Shown here piece after piece: positions 8,930 to 17,641 of a DNA stretch of 35,908 nt. Each line of letters begins with the position of its first letter. The stretch's first letter is position 1. Below the pieces are notes generated by a model, which ran no database searches, had not been told where the DNA came from, and was given only the letters and a program-made list of their open reading frames with translations. The position numbers and the translations under genes were made by a program. Source of the stretch: Geodermatophilaceae bacterium (GTDB lineage Bacteria; Actinomycetota; Actinomycetes; Mycobacteriales; Geodermatophilaceae); contig JACCXW010000166.1 in assembly GCA_013696785.1 (NCBI GenBank), positions 1 through 35,908 of the forward strand, given 5' to 3'.

Positions 8930-10296
8930 GTGTCCTCCGCCGCGAAGATGACGCCTGGGTTGAGGTGGCCGGCGGGATCCAGGGCGCGCTTCACCGCCCG
9001 CATCGCCGCCAGATCCACAGGTGTACGCGACAGACCGACCCAGCGGACCTTTGCCACGCCGACGCCGTGTTCAGCGCTGATGCTGCCACCGTGCTCAGCC
9101 ACTCGACGCAGGACAATCTCCTCCACGGCACCCGGGTTGGCCGCTCCGACGACATTGACGTGCACGTTGCCCTCCGCGACGTGGCCGAAGAGCATGGTGC
9201 GGGCGGCCGGATCCACGGCGCTGACAAGGCCGGGTAGCTCCGCCAGGAACGTCGCAAGGGCGTCAAGGGGTACCGACACATCCAACTTCGTCGGCACTCC
9301 GAGGGCATTGATCGCCTCGGCAAGGGCCTCCCGGTAGGCCCACAGCGCCGCGCGCCCGGCGGGGTCCGAGGCGACCGCAACCGCGATTACGTCAGGTGAA
9401 CCGTCAAGGACCGCCCCCATCGCCTCGACGGGGTCCTCGGCTCCACCAGCCTCGATCAGCAGGTACGCCGGGTGCTCCGCCGGCAGCGGCGCCGGGAGCC
9501 GGCGGTGTGCCCGGACGAGTTGCAGTCCGTCGGCGAGGAAGAACTCCGCTGACGTGAGCCCTGGAAGGCCGCTCCGGGCCTGTCCGACGACCCGCGCGAG
9601 CGAGTCGACGCCGGGCAGCCCTAGCAGGGCGACCACCTGATGCCGGTCCGGCGAGACCAGCCGCAAACGGACCGCCGTGATCACCCCTAGCGTTCCCTCG
9701 CTGCCGGTGAGCAGCCCAGGCAGGTCGTAGCCGACGTTGTCCTTGGCCAGCCCGGACATCCGCCGCAGGACGCCGCCGCCGGCCAGCACCGCCTCCAGCC
9801 CAGCCACCTGGCGTCGCATGCTGCCGTGACGCAGTACCTGCTCACCCCCTGCGTTGGTTGCCACCATCCCGCCGATCGTGGCTGATTCGCGGGCGGCGAA
9901 GTCAATGCCGACATCCAGCCCGGCAGCCTGCGCGTGCCTCCGGACAGCAGACAGGGTGCTGCCCGCGCCGACGGTGACCTGACCCGACAAGATGTCCACC
10001 GGATCCAGATCGGACAGGCGGCGCACGCTGAGCACGATCTCGCCACCCCGCGGAACGGATCCGCCCACGAGCCCCGTATTGCCGCCCTGCGGGATCACCG
10101 CCACGCCGAACTCGGCGCAGATCGCGAGCGCCGCCGCGACCTGCTGTGTGTCGGCCGGCCGCACCACGGCGCGGGCACGGCCGCGGAACCGCCCCGTCCA
10201 GTCGACCTCGTACGTGGCGCACACGTCCGCCTCGGACAGGACATGCTCCGGTCCGAGGACGCCGACGAGTGCACTCATCAGGGTGTCTATGGGCAC
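8923..10296 (-). CDS. FAD-binding oxidoreductase, D-2-hydroxyacid dehydrogenase type
   Basis: A 457-residue protein of the VAO/PCMH flavin family with FAD_binding_4 and FAD-oxidase_C domains. Seen are the pyrophosphate-binding VIPQGGNTGLVGGSVP, ATIGGMVATNAGGE, the GSEGTLGVITAVRLRL turn, and C-terminal FGHVAEGNVHVNV plus SAEHGVGVAK, the motifs that bind metal and substrate carboxylate in D-lactate and D-2-hydroxyglutarate dehydrogenases. It should oxidise a D-2-hydroxyacid to the 2-oxoacid. The GTG start at 10296 gives the full N-terminus; ATG at codon 7 is an alternative. It is distinct from the GlcD-like protein at 17.6 kb. Confidence 0.88.
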   Translation of the reverse strand: MPIDTLMSALVGVLGPEHVLSEADVCATYEVDWTGRFRGRARAVVRPADTQQVAAALAICAEFGVAVIPQGGNTGLVGGSVPRGGEIVLSVRRLSDLDPVDILSGQVTVGAGSTLSAVRRHAQAAGLDVGIDFAARESATIGGMVATNAGGEQVLRHGSMRRQVAGLEAVLAGGGVLRRMSGLAKDNVGYDLPGLLTGSEGTLGVITAVRLRLVSPDRHQVVALLGLPGVDSLARVVGQARSGLPGLTSAEFFLADGLQLVRAHRRLPAPLPAEHPAYLLIEAGGAEDPVEAMGAVLDGSPDVIAVAVASDPAGRAALWAYREALAEAINALGVPTKLDVSVPLDALATFLAELPGLVSAVDPAARTMLFGHVAEGNVHVNVVGAANPGAVEEIVLRRVAEHGGSISAEHGVGVAKVRWVGLSRTPVDLAAMRAVKRALDPAGHLNPGVIFAAEDTC

Positions 10297-10439
10297 ACCC
10301 CCATCCTGGCGGAGGTCCTATCCGGTCCCGCCTGATCAGTGCCACCGAGGTCTGATCTGCGAGGCGCCTCGATGTACGGGCGATGTTGCCCACCCAATTC
10401 TCCAAGATCACACCCGGCACAGGTCCGGGCAACCGCCAA

Positions 10440-10499
10440 GATCCCGGTCGAGATACCGGTCGAGATCCCGGTCGAGATACCGGTCGAGATCGCGTTCGC
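10440..10499. repeat. 12-bp tandem repeat array
   Basis: Four head-to-tail 12-base units at 10440-10487 alternate GATCCCGGTCGA and GATACCGGTCGA (a 24-base unit repeated twice), followed by a degenerate fifth copy. Each second unit contains the palindrome ACCGGT. The array lies between two divergent genes and ends about 32 bases before a good -10 element for the peptidase gene, so repeated operator sites are possible. Confidence 0.85.
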
Positions 10500-10519
10500 C
10501 GGGTGCCGATCGGACGAGA

Positions 10520-10525
10520 TACGTT
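10520..10525 (+). promoter_or_regulatory. Candidate -10 element of the S9 peptidase gene
   Basis: TACGTT matches the TAnnnT -10 consensus and lies 36 bases before ATG 10562. TTCGCC at 10495-10500 is the best -35 candidate, with a somewhat long 19-base spacer. The 12-bp repeat array sits immediately upstream. Confidence 0.4.
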
Positions 10526-10561
10526 AGCAACGCGAACCATCCAACGGTGAAAGAGACGCGC

Positions 10562-12643
10562 ATGCCTGACGACACCACCGATGCCCGCCGCGATCCCTCC
10601 GGCGATCCCGCCGGTGACCCATTCGGCGATCTTGCCCGCTTTACCGCGATGCCACGGCTGGCCGGGTTGGCGCTGTCGGTTGATGGTTCCCGACTCGTCA
10701 CGTCGGTAGCGGAGCTGAACGCGGACAAGACGAAATGGGTCACCGCGCTGTGGTCGGTCGATCCCGACGGTGCAGCGCCCGCGCGGCGGCTGACCCGGAG
10801 CGCGCCGGGCGAATCGAACCCGGTCTTCGCACCGAACGGTGACGTGCTGTTCACCTCCGCCCGGCCCGATCCGGATCTCGGCAAGGGCTCCGGCGACAAT
10901 GCGGACGATCCGAAGCCGTTCCTGTGGGCGCTGCCCGCAGACGGCGGTGAGGCCAGACTGCTCACCACCCATCCGGGTGGCATCAGCAGCGTGACGGTCG
11001 CGCCGGACGCCGGCACCGTCGTGTTCGCAGCATCGTCGATGCCTGGGGCGGAGACGGCCGAGGCCGACGGGAAACTGGCCAAGGCGCGCAAGGATGCCGG
11101 AGTCACCGCGATCTTGTTCGAGGACTACCCCATCCGGCACTGGGACCACGACCTCGGCCCCGCCCATGACCGTGTATTCGCAGCGGGTCCGCTCACCTCG
11201 GACGCCCAACCTGCTGGTCGATTGGATGCCGCCCGCGACATCACGCCGGAGACTCCGGCAACGCAGGACATCGAGGATTTCGCGCTCAGCCGCGACGGCC
11301 GCTGGCTGGCCGTCAGCATCGACGTCCCCGAAGCCGATGCCGCCCGTCGGCGACGCATCGACCTCGTCGATGTGGAGACCGGTGATCGGCGCACGGTCGC
11401 CGACGACGAGGGGTACGACTACGGCGACATGGCATTCTCCCCCGACGGCAGCCTGCTGGCCTGCATCCGCGGCCAGCACAGCAGCTGGGACGAGCCCGGC
11501 GACCAGACGCTGTGGGTCATCGATCTGGGCGGCGGCGAGGGACGTGATCTGACGCCGGACTTCCCGAATTGGCCGGCCCATCCGGCGTGGTCCGCCGACG
11601 GTGGCGCGCTGTTCTACGTTTCTGACGAGGCCGGGCACCGCCCGGTCTTCCGCGTGGAACTCGACGGTGGGGCGGTCCGCCGCCTCACCGATCGCGGGAG
11701 CTTCAGCGACCTGCAGGTGCACCCTGACGGGCAGCGGCTGTTCGCGCTGCGGACGACCGTCGATGCCCCCACGCACCCGGTCCGGCTGCAGGCCGGCCAG
11801 CAGCCTTTGGTGCTCCCGAACCCGGGCCAGCTGGGCGACCCCCCGGGCACGCTGACCGAGATCAGCACGGTCGTCGCCGACGGTTCCCGCGTGCGGTCCT
11901 GGCTGGTTCTGCCACGCGGCGCATCGGGCGAGCATCCGGCCCCGCTGCTGTTGTGGATCCACGGTGGGCCGCTGATGAGCTGGAACGCATGGTCGTGGCG
12001 CTGGAACCCGTGGCTGATGGCCGCCCGTGGGTACGCCGTACTGCTGCCCGACCCGGCCTTGTCCGCCGGCTACGGGCAGGACTTCGTCCGCCGCGGCTGG
12101 GGCAGCTGGGGCGGCGCACCTTTCACCGACCTGATGGAGATCACCGACGCGGCGATCGCCCGGGATGACATCGACGAGACGCGTACCGCGGCGATGGGCG
12201 GTTCCTTCGGCGGCTACATGGCCAACTGGGTGGCCGGTCACACCGATCGATTCCGCGCCATCGTGACGCACGCGAGCCTCTGGCAGTTGGATCAGTTCTC
12301 GGGGACGACGGACGCGGCGTACTACTGGGCCCGCGAGTTCGGCGATCCGCTGCATCAGCGACAGCGCTACGAGGACAACAGCCCGCATCACGCGGTCGCG
12401 GACATCACGACGCCGATGCTGGTCATCCACGGGGACAAGGACTACCGGGTGCCGATCGGTGAAGGTCTGCGGCTCTGGTACGACCTGCGCCGGCACGGCG
12501 TCGAGTCCAAGTTCCTCTACTTTCCCGACGAGAATCACTGGATACTCACGCCTGGCAACGCGCGGGTCTGGTACGAGACGGTGTTCGCCTTCCTCGCCGA
12601 GCATGTCTTGGACGGGAAGTGGGGCAGACCGGATTTGCTCTGA
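10562..12643 (+). CDS. S9 family peptidase (acylaminoacyl-peptidase / DPP-like)
   Basis: A 693-residue serine peptidase of the prolyl oligopeptidase clan. The N-terminal 420 residues form a beta-propeller with PD40-type blades (FSPDGSLLAC, WSADGGALFYVSDEAG), and the C-terminal part is an alpha/beta hydrolase. The catalytic triad is readable: Ser548 in GGSFGGYM, Asp627 in HGDKDYRVP and His659 in ENHW. HGGP (oxyanion region) is also present. Such enzymes remove dipeptides or acylated residues from short peptides; there is no signal peptide, so it acts in the cytosol. ATG 10562 begins the conserved N-terminus; the ribosome site AAAGAG is weak. The frame is open upstream without homology. Confidence 0.9.
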   Translation: MPDDTTDARRDPSGDPAGDPFGDLARFTAMPRLAGLALSVDGSRLVTSVAELNADKTKWVTALWSVDPDGAAPARRLTRSAPGESNPVFAPNGDVLFTSARPDPDLGKGSGDNADDPKPFLWALPADGGEARLLTTHPGGISSVTVAPDAGTVVFAASSMPGAETAEADGKLAKARKDAGVTAILFEDYPIRHWDHDLGPAHDRVFAAGPLTSDAQPAGRLDAARDITPETPATQDIEDFALSRDGRWLAVSIDVPEADAARRRRIDLVDVETGDRRTVADDEGYDYGDMAFSPDGSLLACIRGQHSSWDEPGDQTLWVIDLGGGEGRDLTPDFPNWPAHPAWSADGGALFYVSDEAGHRPVFRVELDGGAVRRLTDRGSFSDLQVHPDGQRLFALRTTVDAPTHPVRLQAGQQPLVLPNPGQLGDPPGTLTEISTVVADGSRVRSWLVLPRGASGEHPAPLLLWIHGGPLMSWNAWSWRWNPWLMAARGYAVLLPDPALSAGYGQDFVRRGWGSWGGAPFTDLMEITDAAIARDDIDETRTAAMGGSFGGYMANWVAGHTDRFRAIVTHASLWQLDQFSGTTDAAYYWAREFGDPLHQRQRYEDNSPHHAVADITTPMLVIHGDKDYRVPIGEGLRLWYDLRRHGVESKFLYFPDENHWILTPGNARVWYETVFAFLAEHVLDGKWGRPDLL

Positions 12644-12828
12644 ATTCCCCCTCTCTGCCCGGCTCCTCCATGGCGGGGGGAGACCGTTCCGGGCAGTGGG
12701 AACGATCGCCGAGGGTTCGCCGTTGACCTCCCTGCCGGCCCGGACTTGGCCCCCGGACCCAACTCAGTCGCTACGAGCGACAACTCGCCGTGAGGCGACC
12801 AACCGGGTCGGCACCCCCCTTCCGGCTA

Positions 12829-12863
12829 CGGCCGGCCGCTCCCCTACCGAGCGCGGCCGGCCG
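12829..12863. terminator. GC-rich hairpin between convergent genes
   Basis: An 11-base-pair perfect stem, CGGCCGGCCGC at 12829-12839 and its complement at 12853-12863, with a 13-base loop. It lies between the converging S9 peptidase and DUF4192 genes and could terminate both. There is only a CTTT tail, as is common in high-GC actinobacteria. The rest of 12644-12899 shows a weaker hairpin (CGTTCC/GGAACG, 12685-12704) and no gene. Confidence 0.6.
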
Positions 12864-12899
12864 CGCTTTCTGCGCCGGTGCTGACTCGGGCGCCGGCAT

Positions 12900-13934
12900 T
12901 CAGGCGGCCCTGCCGTTGCGGGTGAGCGCGGCTCTGAGCGCCTTCGGCGGCACGCCGCGGTCAAGGCCTTCGACCAGGAGCAGCGCGAACGAATAGGCGG
13001 GGTCGCTGGCCAGCGCCCGGTCCAGCGCGATCCGGGCATAGGCGCCGTTGCCGCGCAGGTAGGCGTGCACCGCGAGCAACGTCGCCGCAGGCGCGTCGTA
13101 CGGCGATGTCGCCTTGCGGACGAGCTCGACCCACACAGCCTCCGCCGCGTGCTCGAGGTCGGTCCCTGCCCAGGTGAGGGCACTGTCGCGCACCAGGACG
13201 TCAGAGAGCCCGAGGGCCAACCGGGCGACTTCGGCCGCCGACAGCTCGGCAGCGGACTCCGCGCGGGCCTGGACCGCTGCCATCAGCAGCGCCCGGCTCT
13301 CGGCGCCGACGACGTCACGGCCACGTCCGGGCAGCTCGCTCATGAACTGCCGACGCACCCGTTCGAAGGTCTGATCCAGCGCCGCCCGGGCGAGCGGGCC
13401 GACCGGCTCCAGCGCGCGTTCGAGATCTTCCCGTGAGCCATGGACCACGTCCCCCAGGAAGGCCGCGGCCGCCGCCAGCTCCGACACCTGACCCGCGTCG
13501 ACCGGCGTACCCCCCGGCGGGCAGCACTGCGGCGCCCGGCAGCGGTAGGACCGCCAGCGCCCGGACCGGACCCAGAGCGCGTCCCTGACCTCGATCCCCA
13601 TCTCCCCTGTCGCTTCTTCCAGCGCCGTCACCAGATCAGGCCGCGGCGGTTCCCCGGTCTCCTCCGTGAAAATGACGAGAAAGACGCCGCCGGCTTCGGC
13701 ATGCCGCAGATGGGTCGCGAGCAGCTGCGCCAGCGGATGCGAGCAGTCCGCCGGCGGCAGGTCCACCCGGACGGTCAGGCAGACCCGCGGCGCCTCCGAT
13801 CCGAGTCCGACGGCAACCAGAGACTCAGAGGGATGGAAGCCGACCAGATAGGGAATCGCGGCGACTATCTGTGCCGGGCTGCGCAGACGGATCGCCGGTG
13901 CGTCTTTCGCGCGGGAGGCCGATCTCCGGGACAT
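12900..13934 (-). CDS. DUF4192 domain-containing protein
   Basis: A 344-residue actinobacterial DUF4192 protein. Diagnostic segments are AAIPYLVGFHPSESLVAVGL near the N-terminus, the central WRSYRCRAPQCCPPGGTPVD with clustered cysteines, and a C-terminal helical part whose HAYLRGNGAYARIALDRAL resembles the family tail. No function is established; the CCPPxG element suggests a metal- or redox-related role, but this is a guess. ATG 13934 has GAGG eight bases upstream. It is divergent from DUF1206 and convergent with the peptidase gene. Confidence 0.85.
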   Translation of the reverse strand: MSRRSASRAKDAPAIRLRSPAQIVAAIPYLVGFHPSESLVAVGLGSEAPRVCLTVRVDLPPADCSHPLAQLLATHLRHAEAGGVFLVIFTEETGEPPRPDLVTALEEATGEMGIEVRDALWVRSGRWRSYRCRAPQCCPPGGTPVDAGQVSELAAAAAFLGDVVHGSREDLERALEPVGPLARAALDQTFERVRRQFMSELPGRGRDVVGAESRALLMAAVQARAESAAELSAAEVARLALGLSDVLVRDSALTWAGTDLEHAAEAVWVELVRKATSPYDAPAATLLAVHAYLRGNGAYARIALDRALASDPAYSFALLLVEGLDRGVPPKALRAALTRNGRAA

Positions 13935-14129
13935 GGGCCGAGCCTCGCCGGAGGAAGCGGACCGGTACAGCGCCGTCCCGGCCCTGTGGATACCGCGATT
14001 CGCCTGTGGACCAAGAACGGGACCCGATTGACGCAGCGGCTCCTTGGATGCCTGAGACGACGACGTCGGCCCGCGGTCGAGGTTCTGTCAGACTGCCCGC
14101 TGTACAGCCACTCGAGGTTCGGAGGACCG

Positions 14130-14954
14130 ATGGCAGGCACAGCACGGGATGCCGGGGACACCGCGCGCAGGGCCGCGGACAGCAAGCCACTCGAACTGCT
14201 CGCCCGGGTCGGACTGGTGGCGTACGGCGTCGTACACCTGCTCGTCGGGTGGATCGCCCTGCAGGTGGCTTGGGGTGGCAGCGGCGAGAACGCCGACCAG
14301 TCCGGCGCGCTGCAGGCGGTCGCCGAACAGTCCTTCGGACCGGCGCTGCTCTGGCTGATCGCCATCGGCCTCGTCGCGCTCGCGATTTGGCAGGCCAGCG
14401 AGGCCATCTGGGGCTTCCAGGGCGGCGACGCGAAGAAGCGTCTGCGCCGCCGTGGCACCGCCGGCGCGAAGGCCGTGATCTATCTGGTCCTGGCCATCAG
14501 CGCTGCCCGATTCGCGATGGGCTCGGGCAAATCCAGTTCGCAGTCGCAGCAGAGCGCCACATCGGGTGTCCTCGGTCTGCCGTTCGGCCAGGCCCTCGTC
14601 GCCCTCGTTGCGCTCGTCGTCATCGCTGCGGGCGTCGCGCACGTGCGCAAGGCGTTCACGAAGAAGTTCCTCAAGGAGATCGACACCTCGTCGATGTCCG
14701 ACAAGGCACGGCAGACGATCACCCGCCTCGGCCAGGTCGGATACGCGGCCAAGGGCGTCGCGCTGACCGTCGTCGGCCTGCTGCTCGGGTACGCCGCGGT
14801 CACGTTCGACCCCGACAAGGCCCGTGGATTGGACGGGGCGATGCGCACGATCGTCGCCCAGCCGTTCGGGCAGATCCTGCTCACCGCCGTCGCGCTCGGT
14901 TTTGTCGCATTCGGGCTCTTCGCCTTCGCCCAGTCCCGATACAAGCCGCTGTAG
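14130..14954 (+). CDS. DUF1206 domain membrane protein
   Basis: A 274-residue integral membrane protein built from three consecutive repeats, each with a pair of helices. The repeats start with similar sequences: LARVGLVAYGVVHLLVGWIA, RRGTAGAKAVIYLVLAIS and ITRLGQVGYAAKGVALTVVG. This is the DUF1206 layout. Function is unknown. GGAGG lies four bases before ATG 14130, which clearly fixes the start even though the frame is open further upstream. The preceding 195 bases back to the divergent DUF4192 hold no gene. Confidence 0.85.
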   Translation: MAGTARDAGDTARRAADSKPLELLARVGLVAYGVVHLLVGWIALQVAWGGSGENADQSGALQAVAEQSFGPALLWLIAIGLVALAIWQASEAIWGFQGGDAKKRLRRRGTAGAKAVIYLVLAISAARFAMGSGKSSSQSQQSATSGVLGLPFGQALVALVALVVIAAGVAHVRKAFTKKFLKEIDTSSMSDKARQTITRLGQVGYAAKGVALTVVGLLLGYAAVTFDPDKARGLDGAMRTIVAQPFGQILLTAVALGFVAFGLFAFAQSRYKPL

Positions 14955-15059
14955 TCGGCACCGATCCTGGCCCCGGCGCGCGGAGCCTCGACGACGGCGG
15001 AGGCGGCACGAATTTCACCGATTCGGAGCCAACGGCCACTCAGTGTGGTGTCGCTGAAC

Positions 15060-15065
15060 TAGCCT
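15060..15065 (+). promoter_or_regulatory. Candidate -10 element of the lipoprotein gene
   Basis: TAGCCT matches TAnnnT and lies 34 bases before the TTG start at 15100. No clear -35 box accompanies it, so support is weak. Confidence 0.3.
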
Positions 15066-15099
15066 GAATCGTTTGCTGTCCACATCCACGGGGGTCTCG

Positions 15100-15843
15100 T
15101 TGTCCGCACGTCGCGTCTTGCTCGTCTCGCTGGCTATGGCGCTCTCCTTGGCCGGATGCTCGACCGAGATCGCGGGCGACGGCTCCCTCGCCCGCACGGT
15201 GACGACCGAGACGCCCCCGGGCGCCGAAGCCGGTCCTGATGAGCAGACGTCGACCACCCTGCCGGCGTTCGCCGCCGGCCTCCTTCCGGCCACCGCCTTC
15301 GGTCCGGACGCCGTCGCCGAACCCCTTCTCGCCGCGGACCGCGACAACGGCGACCCGCGGCAGCTGCCAGACGGGGCGGTCTGGTCCGACCCGGAATGTG
15401 CCACGTCCTCCGAGTCATCGGCACCGGAACCTGACAGCTACGCGGGGCAGAGCGTCATCGTCGGCAGCAGCCTCTTCATCCAGTCCGTCCAGTCGCCGTT
15501 CGAGGGCACCCCGCAGGACCCCCGCACGTACGCCGACGGCCGCGGACCGTGTCAGTCCGGGACGCTCACTCTTGCTGACGGGAGCACGGTGACCCTCACC
15601 TTCACGACGCTGGGAGTGGGTGAGCTGGGCGACCTCCGCGGCGGCAGACGAATTGACAGCGCCGGGGTCACCGCCAACGGGCTGTCCTACACCTCGGCGG
15701 TTCTGACCGCAGACGTGGTCGATGGTGAGCGAGTGTGCAGTCTCGGCATGTTCAGCCTCGTGCCGAACGAGCCCGTGGACGAGAACGCGTTCCGCGAGCT
15801 GGTCGCTGCCGCGTTCCAGTACCAGCACGACGCACTTGGCTGA
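15100..15843 (+). CDS. Putative lipoprotein of unknown function
   Basis: About 247 residues. The N-terminus SARRVLLVSLAMALSLAGC is a lipoprotein signal peptide with the lipobox LAGC, so the mature protein should be anchored to the outer face of the membrane by its first Cys. A low-complexity linker rich in Thr, Pro and Glu follows, then a domain of about 130 residues with spaced Cys residues (C in CATSSESS, GPCQSG, VCSLG) that could form disulphides. I do not recognise the family. TTG 15100 is preferred because GGGGG lies upstream and it gives a compact signal; TTG 15073 is the alternative. It stands alone between DUF1206 and the glycolate operon. Confidence 0.7.
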   Translation: MSARRVLLVSLAMALSLAGCSTEIAGDGSLARTVTTETPPGAEAGPDEQTSTTLPAFAAGLLPATAFGPDAVAEPLLAADRDNGDPRQLPDGAVWSDPECATSSESSAPEPDSYAGQSVIVGSSLFIQSVQSPFEGTPQDPRTYADGRGPCQSGTLTLADGSTVTLTFTTLGVGELGDLRGGRRIDSAGVTANGLSYTSAVLTADVVDGERVCSLGMFSLVPNEPVDENAFRELVAAAFQYQHDALG

Positions 15844-15928
15844 GCCGCCCCCGTCGCTCGCCGCGTGGAGCGGGTCGCTCACCGACAGGACGCCCGCCGC
15901 CGCGTGCGCGGGCATGTGCTGGGCACTA

Positions 15929-15939
15929 CGGTCAGACAA
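15929..15939. promoter_or_regulatory. Candidate FadR/GntR-type operator of the glycolate operon
   Basis: CGGTCAGACAA agrees with TnGTnnnACnA, the core bound by FadR-subfamily GntR regulators (which include GlcC and LldR), at all fixed positions but the first. It lies 32 bases before the leader ORF. No GntR regulator gene is seen in the window, so this is only a candidate. Confidence 0.25.
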
Positions 15940-15970
15940 GCCTTTCATCACCGGCAACGACGGAGGACGG

Positions 15971-16039
15971 ATGAGCCGCGAGCGAGCGAGGAACGAGCGA
16001 GGAGCGGAGCACGCAGGGCACGAGGCCGACCAGAGTTGA
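15971..16039 (+). CDS. Leader ORF coupled to aceB
   Basis: A 22-codon reading frame with an excellent ribosome site (GGAGG, four bases before ATG). It encodes a highly charged peptide beginning MSRERARNERGAEH. Its stop TGA (16037-16039) overlaps the proposed TTG start of malate synthase (16036), the classic arrangement for translational coupling. The DNA is a purine-rich low-complexity tract of GAGCGA/GAGGA-like units. It could be a genuine leader peptide or a ribosome-loading device; the peptide itself may have no function. Confidence 0.45.
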   Translation: MSRERARNERGAEHAGHEADQS

Positions 16040-17631
16040 GCGGCGTCGAGGTCACCGGACCGATGCATGACCGGTACGACGAGATCCTGTCGTCCCCGGT
16101 TCTGGAGTTGCTCGGCACCCTGCACCGGGAGTTCGACCCGCAGCGGCGTGAGCTGCTCGCTCGGCGCAAACAACGCGACGAAGAGCTGGCCGCGGGCGGC
16201 ACCCTCGACTTCCTCGACGACACGCGGGACATCCGCGAGGACGCCTCCTGGCGGGTGGCCGACCCAGCCGCCGGCCTCGTCGACCGGCGGGTGGAGATCA
16301 CCGGGCCTACCGACGCGAAGATGACGATCAACGCGCTCAATTCCGGAGCCAAGGTCTGGCTGGCCGACCAGGAGGACGCGAACAGCCCGCTCTGGGAGAA
16401 CGTCGTCGGGGGGCAACTGAACCTCCGCGACGCGATCACTCGAACGATCGACTTCAGCAGTGCCGACGGGAAGAGCTACGCGCTCAAGGACGACGCCGAG
16501 CTGGCGACAATCGTCGTACGACCGCGCGGCTGGCATCTGCCGGAGAAACACATTCTCGTCGACGGTGAGCCGATGTCCGGGAGCCTCGTCGACTTCGCGC
16601 TCTACCTGATCCACTGTGGACAGTTGCAGGTCGACCGCGGCGCCGGACCGTACTACTACCTGCCGAAACTGGAGAGCCACCTCGAGGCACGGCTGTGGAA
16701 CGACGTCTTCGTCCGCGCGCAGGAGCTCGTCGGCATTCCGGCCGGCACGATCCGGGCGACCGTCCTGATCGAGACGTACCCCGCGGCCTTCGAGATGGAG
16801 GAGATCCTCTACGAGCTGCGTGACCATTCGGCCGGACTCAACGCCGGCCGCTGGGACTACATGTTCAGCGTCATCAAGTGCTTTCGCACCCGCGGCAGGG
16901 AGTTCCTGCTCCCGGATCGAAATTCCGTCACGATGACGGTGCCGTTCATGCGCGCATACACCGAACTGCTCGTCCGCACCTGCCACAAACGGGGCGCGCA
17001 CGCGATCGGCGGGATGGCTGCGTTCATTCCGAGCCGGCGGGACACCGAGGCCAACGCGACGGCCCTGTCGAAGGTTCGTGACGACAAGACGCGGGAGGCC
17101 AACGACGGCTTCGACGGCTCGTGGGTCGCCCACCCCGACCTCGTCCCGGTCTGCCGGGAGGTCTTCGACCAGGTGCTCGGTGACCGTCCCAACCAGCGGG
17201 ACAAACAACGTGCTGACGTGTCTGTGTCCGCCGCTCAACTCCTCGACGTGGCTGCCACCCCCGGCGACGTTACGGAAACCGGGCTACGCAACAACATCAG
17301 CGTCGGCATCCAGTACCTCGAATCCTGGCTGCGGGGCTCTGGCGCGGTTGGCATCAACAACATGATGGAGGACGCCGCCACCGCAGAGATCTCGCGGAGC
17401 CAGGTCTGGCAGTGGCTCTACAACGAGGTCGAACTCGCCGACGGACCGCGCGTGACACGCGAGCTCGTCGAGCGGCTCATCGACGAGGAGATGGACGCCA
17501 TCCGGACCGCCCGCGGCGAAGCTTTCCGCGACGGGCGCTGGGATGAGGCGAGGTCGACGTTCACCGACATGGCGCTGTCCGAGGACTATGCCGACTTCCT
17601 GACCCTTCCGGCGTACGCCCGGATGCCGTGA
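16036..17631 (+). CDS. aceB: Malate synthase A
   Basis: A 531-residue class A malate synthase, condensing glyoxylate with acetyl-CoA to malate and CoA. Family signatures are abundant: VEITGPTDAKMTINALNSGA, VWLADQEDA, RPRGWHLPEKHILVDG, and the PROSITE-type block around LRDHSAGLNAGRWDYMFS; AHAIGGMAAFIPSRRD follows. Length fits class A (about 530) rather than class G (about 720). TTG 16036 is chosen because SGVEVTGPMHDRYDEIL resembles actinobacterial homologues; ATG 16063 would give 522 residues. It is the first enzyme gene of an operon with glcDEF and a permease, which implies service in glycolate use rather than only the glyoxylate shunt (no isocitrate lyase here). Confidence 0.93.
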   Translation: MSGVEVTGPMHDRYDEILSSPVLELLGTLHREFDPQRRELLARRKQRDEELAAGGTLDFLDDTRDIREDASWRVADPAAGLVDRRVEITGPTDAKMTINALNSGAKVWLADQEDANSPLWENVVGGQLNLRDAITRTIDFSSADGKSYALKDDAELATIVVRPRGWHLPEKHILVDGEPMSGSLVDFALYLIHCGQLQVDRGAGPYYYLPKLESHLEARLWNDVFVRAQELVGIPAGTIRATVLIETYPAAFEMEEILYELRDHSAGLNAGRWDYMFSVIKCFRTRGREFLLPDRNSVTMTVPFMRAYTELLVRTCHKRGAHAIGGMAAFIPSRRDTEANATALSKVRDDKTREANDGFDGSWVAHPDLVPVCREVFDQVLGDRPNQRDKQRADVSVSAAQLLDVAATPGDVTETGLRNNISVGIQYLESWLRGSGAVGINNMMEDAATAEISRSQVWQWLYNEVELADGPRVTRELVERLIDEEMDAIRTARGEAFRDGRWDEARSTFTDMALSEDYADFLTLPAYARMP

Positions 17632-17641
17632 GGTGACGGAC

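Noticed and set aside
10440..10499. CRISPR-like array
   Set aside because: The units are contiguous 12-mers with no spacers, so this is a tandem repeat and not a CRISPR.
9902..12604. A 900-codon minus-strand reading frame opposite the S9 peptidase
   Set aside because: It mirrors the codon bias of the peptidase, has no recognisable domain, and overlaps the FAD oxidase and repeat array as well.
12698..12724. GGGAAC-N17-CGTT resembling a second ECF promoter
   Set aside because: It lies between convergent gene ends, would read into the antisense of DUF4192, and overlaps a small hairpin.
13983..14012. Two CTGTGGA copies 20 bases apart resembling DnaA boxes
   Set aside because: Only the first approaches TGTGGATA, there is no AT-rich region or dnaA/dnaN context, and two short matches are expected by chance.
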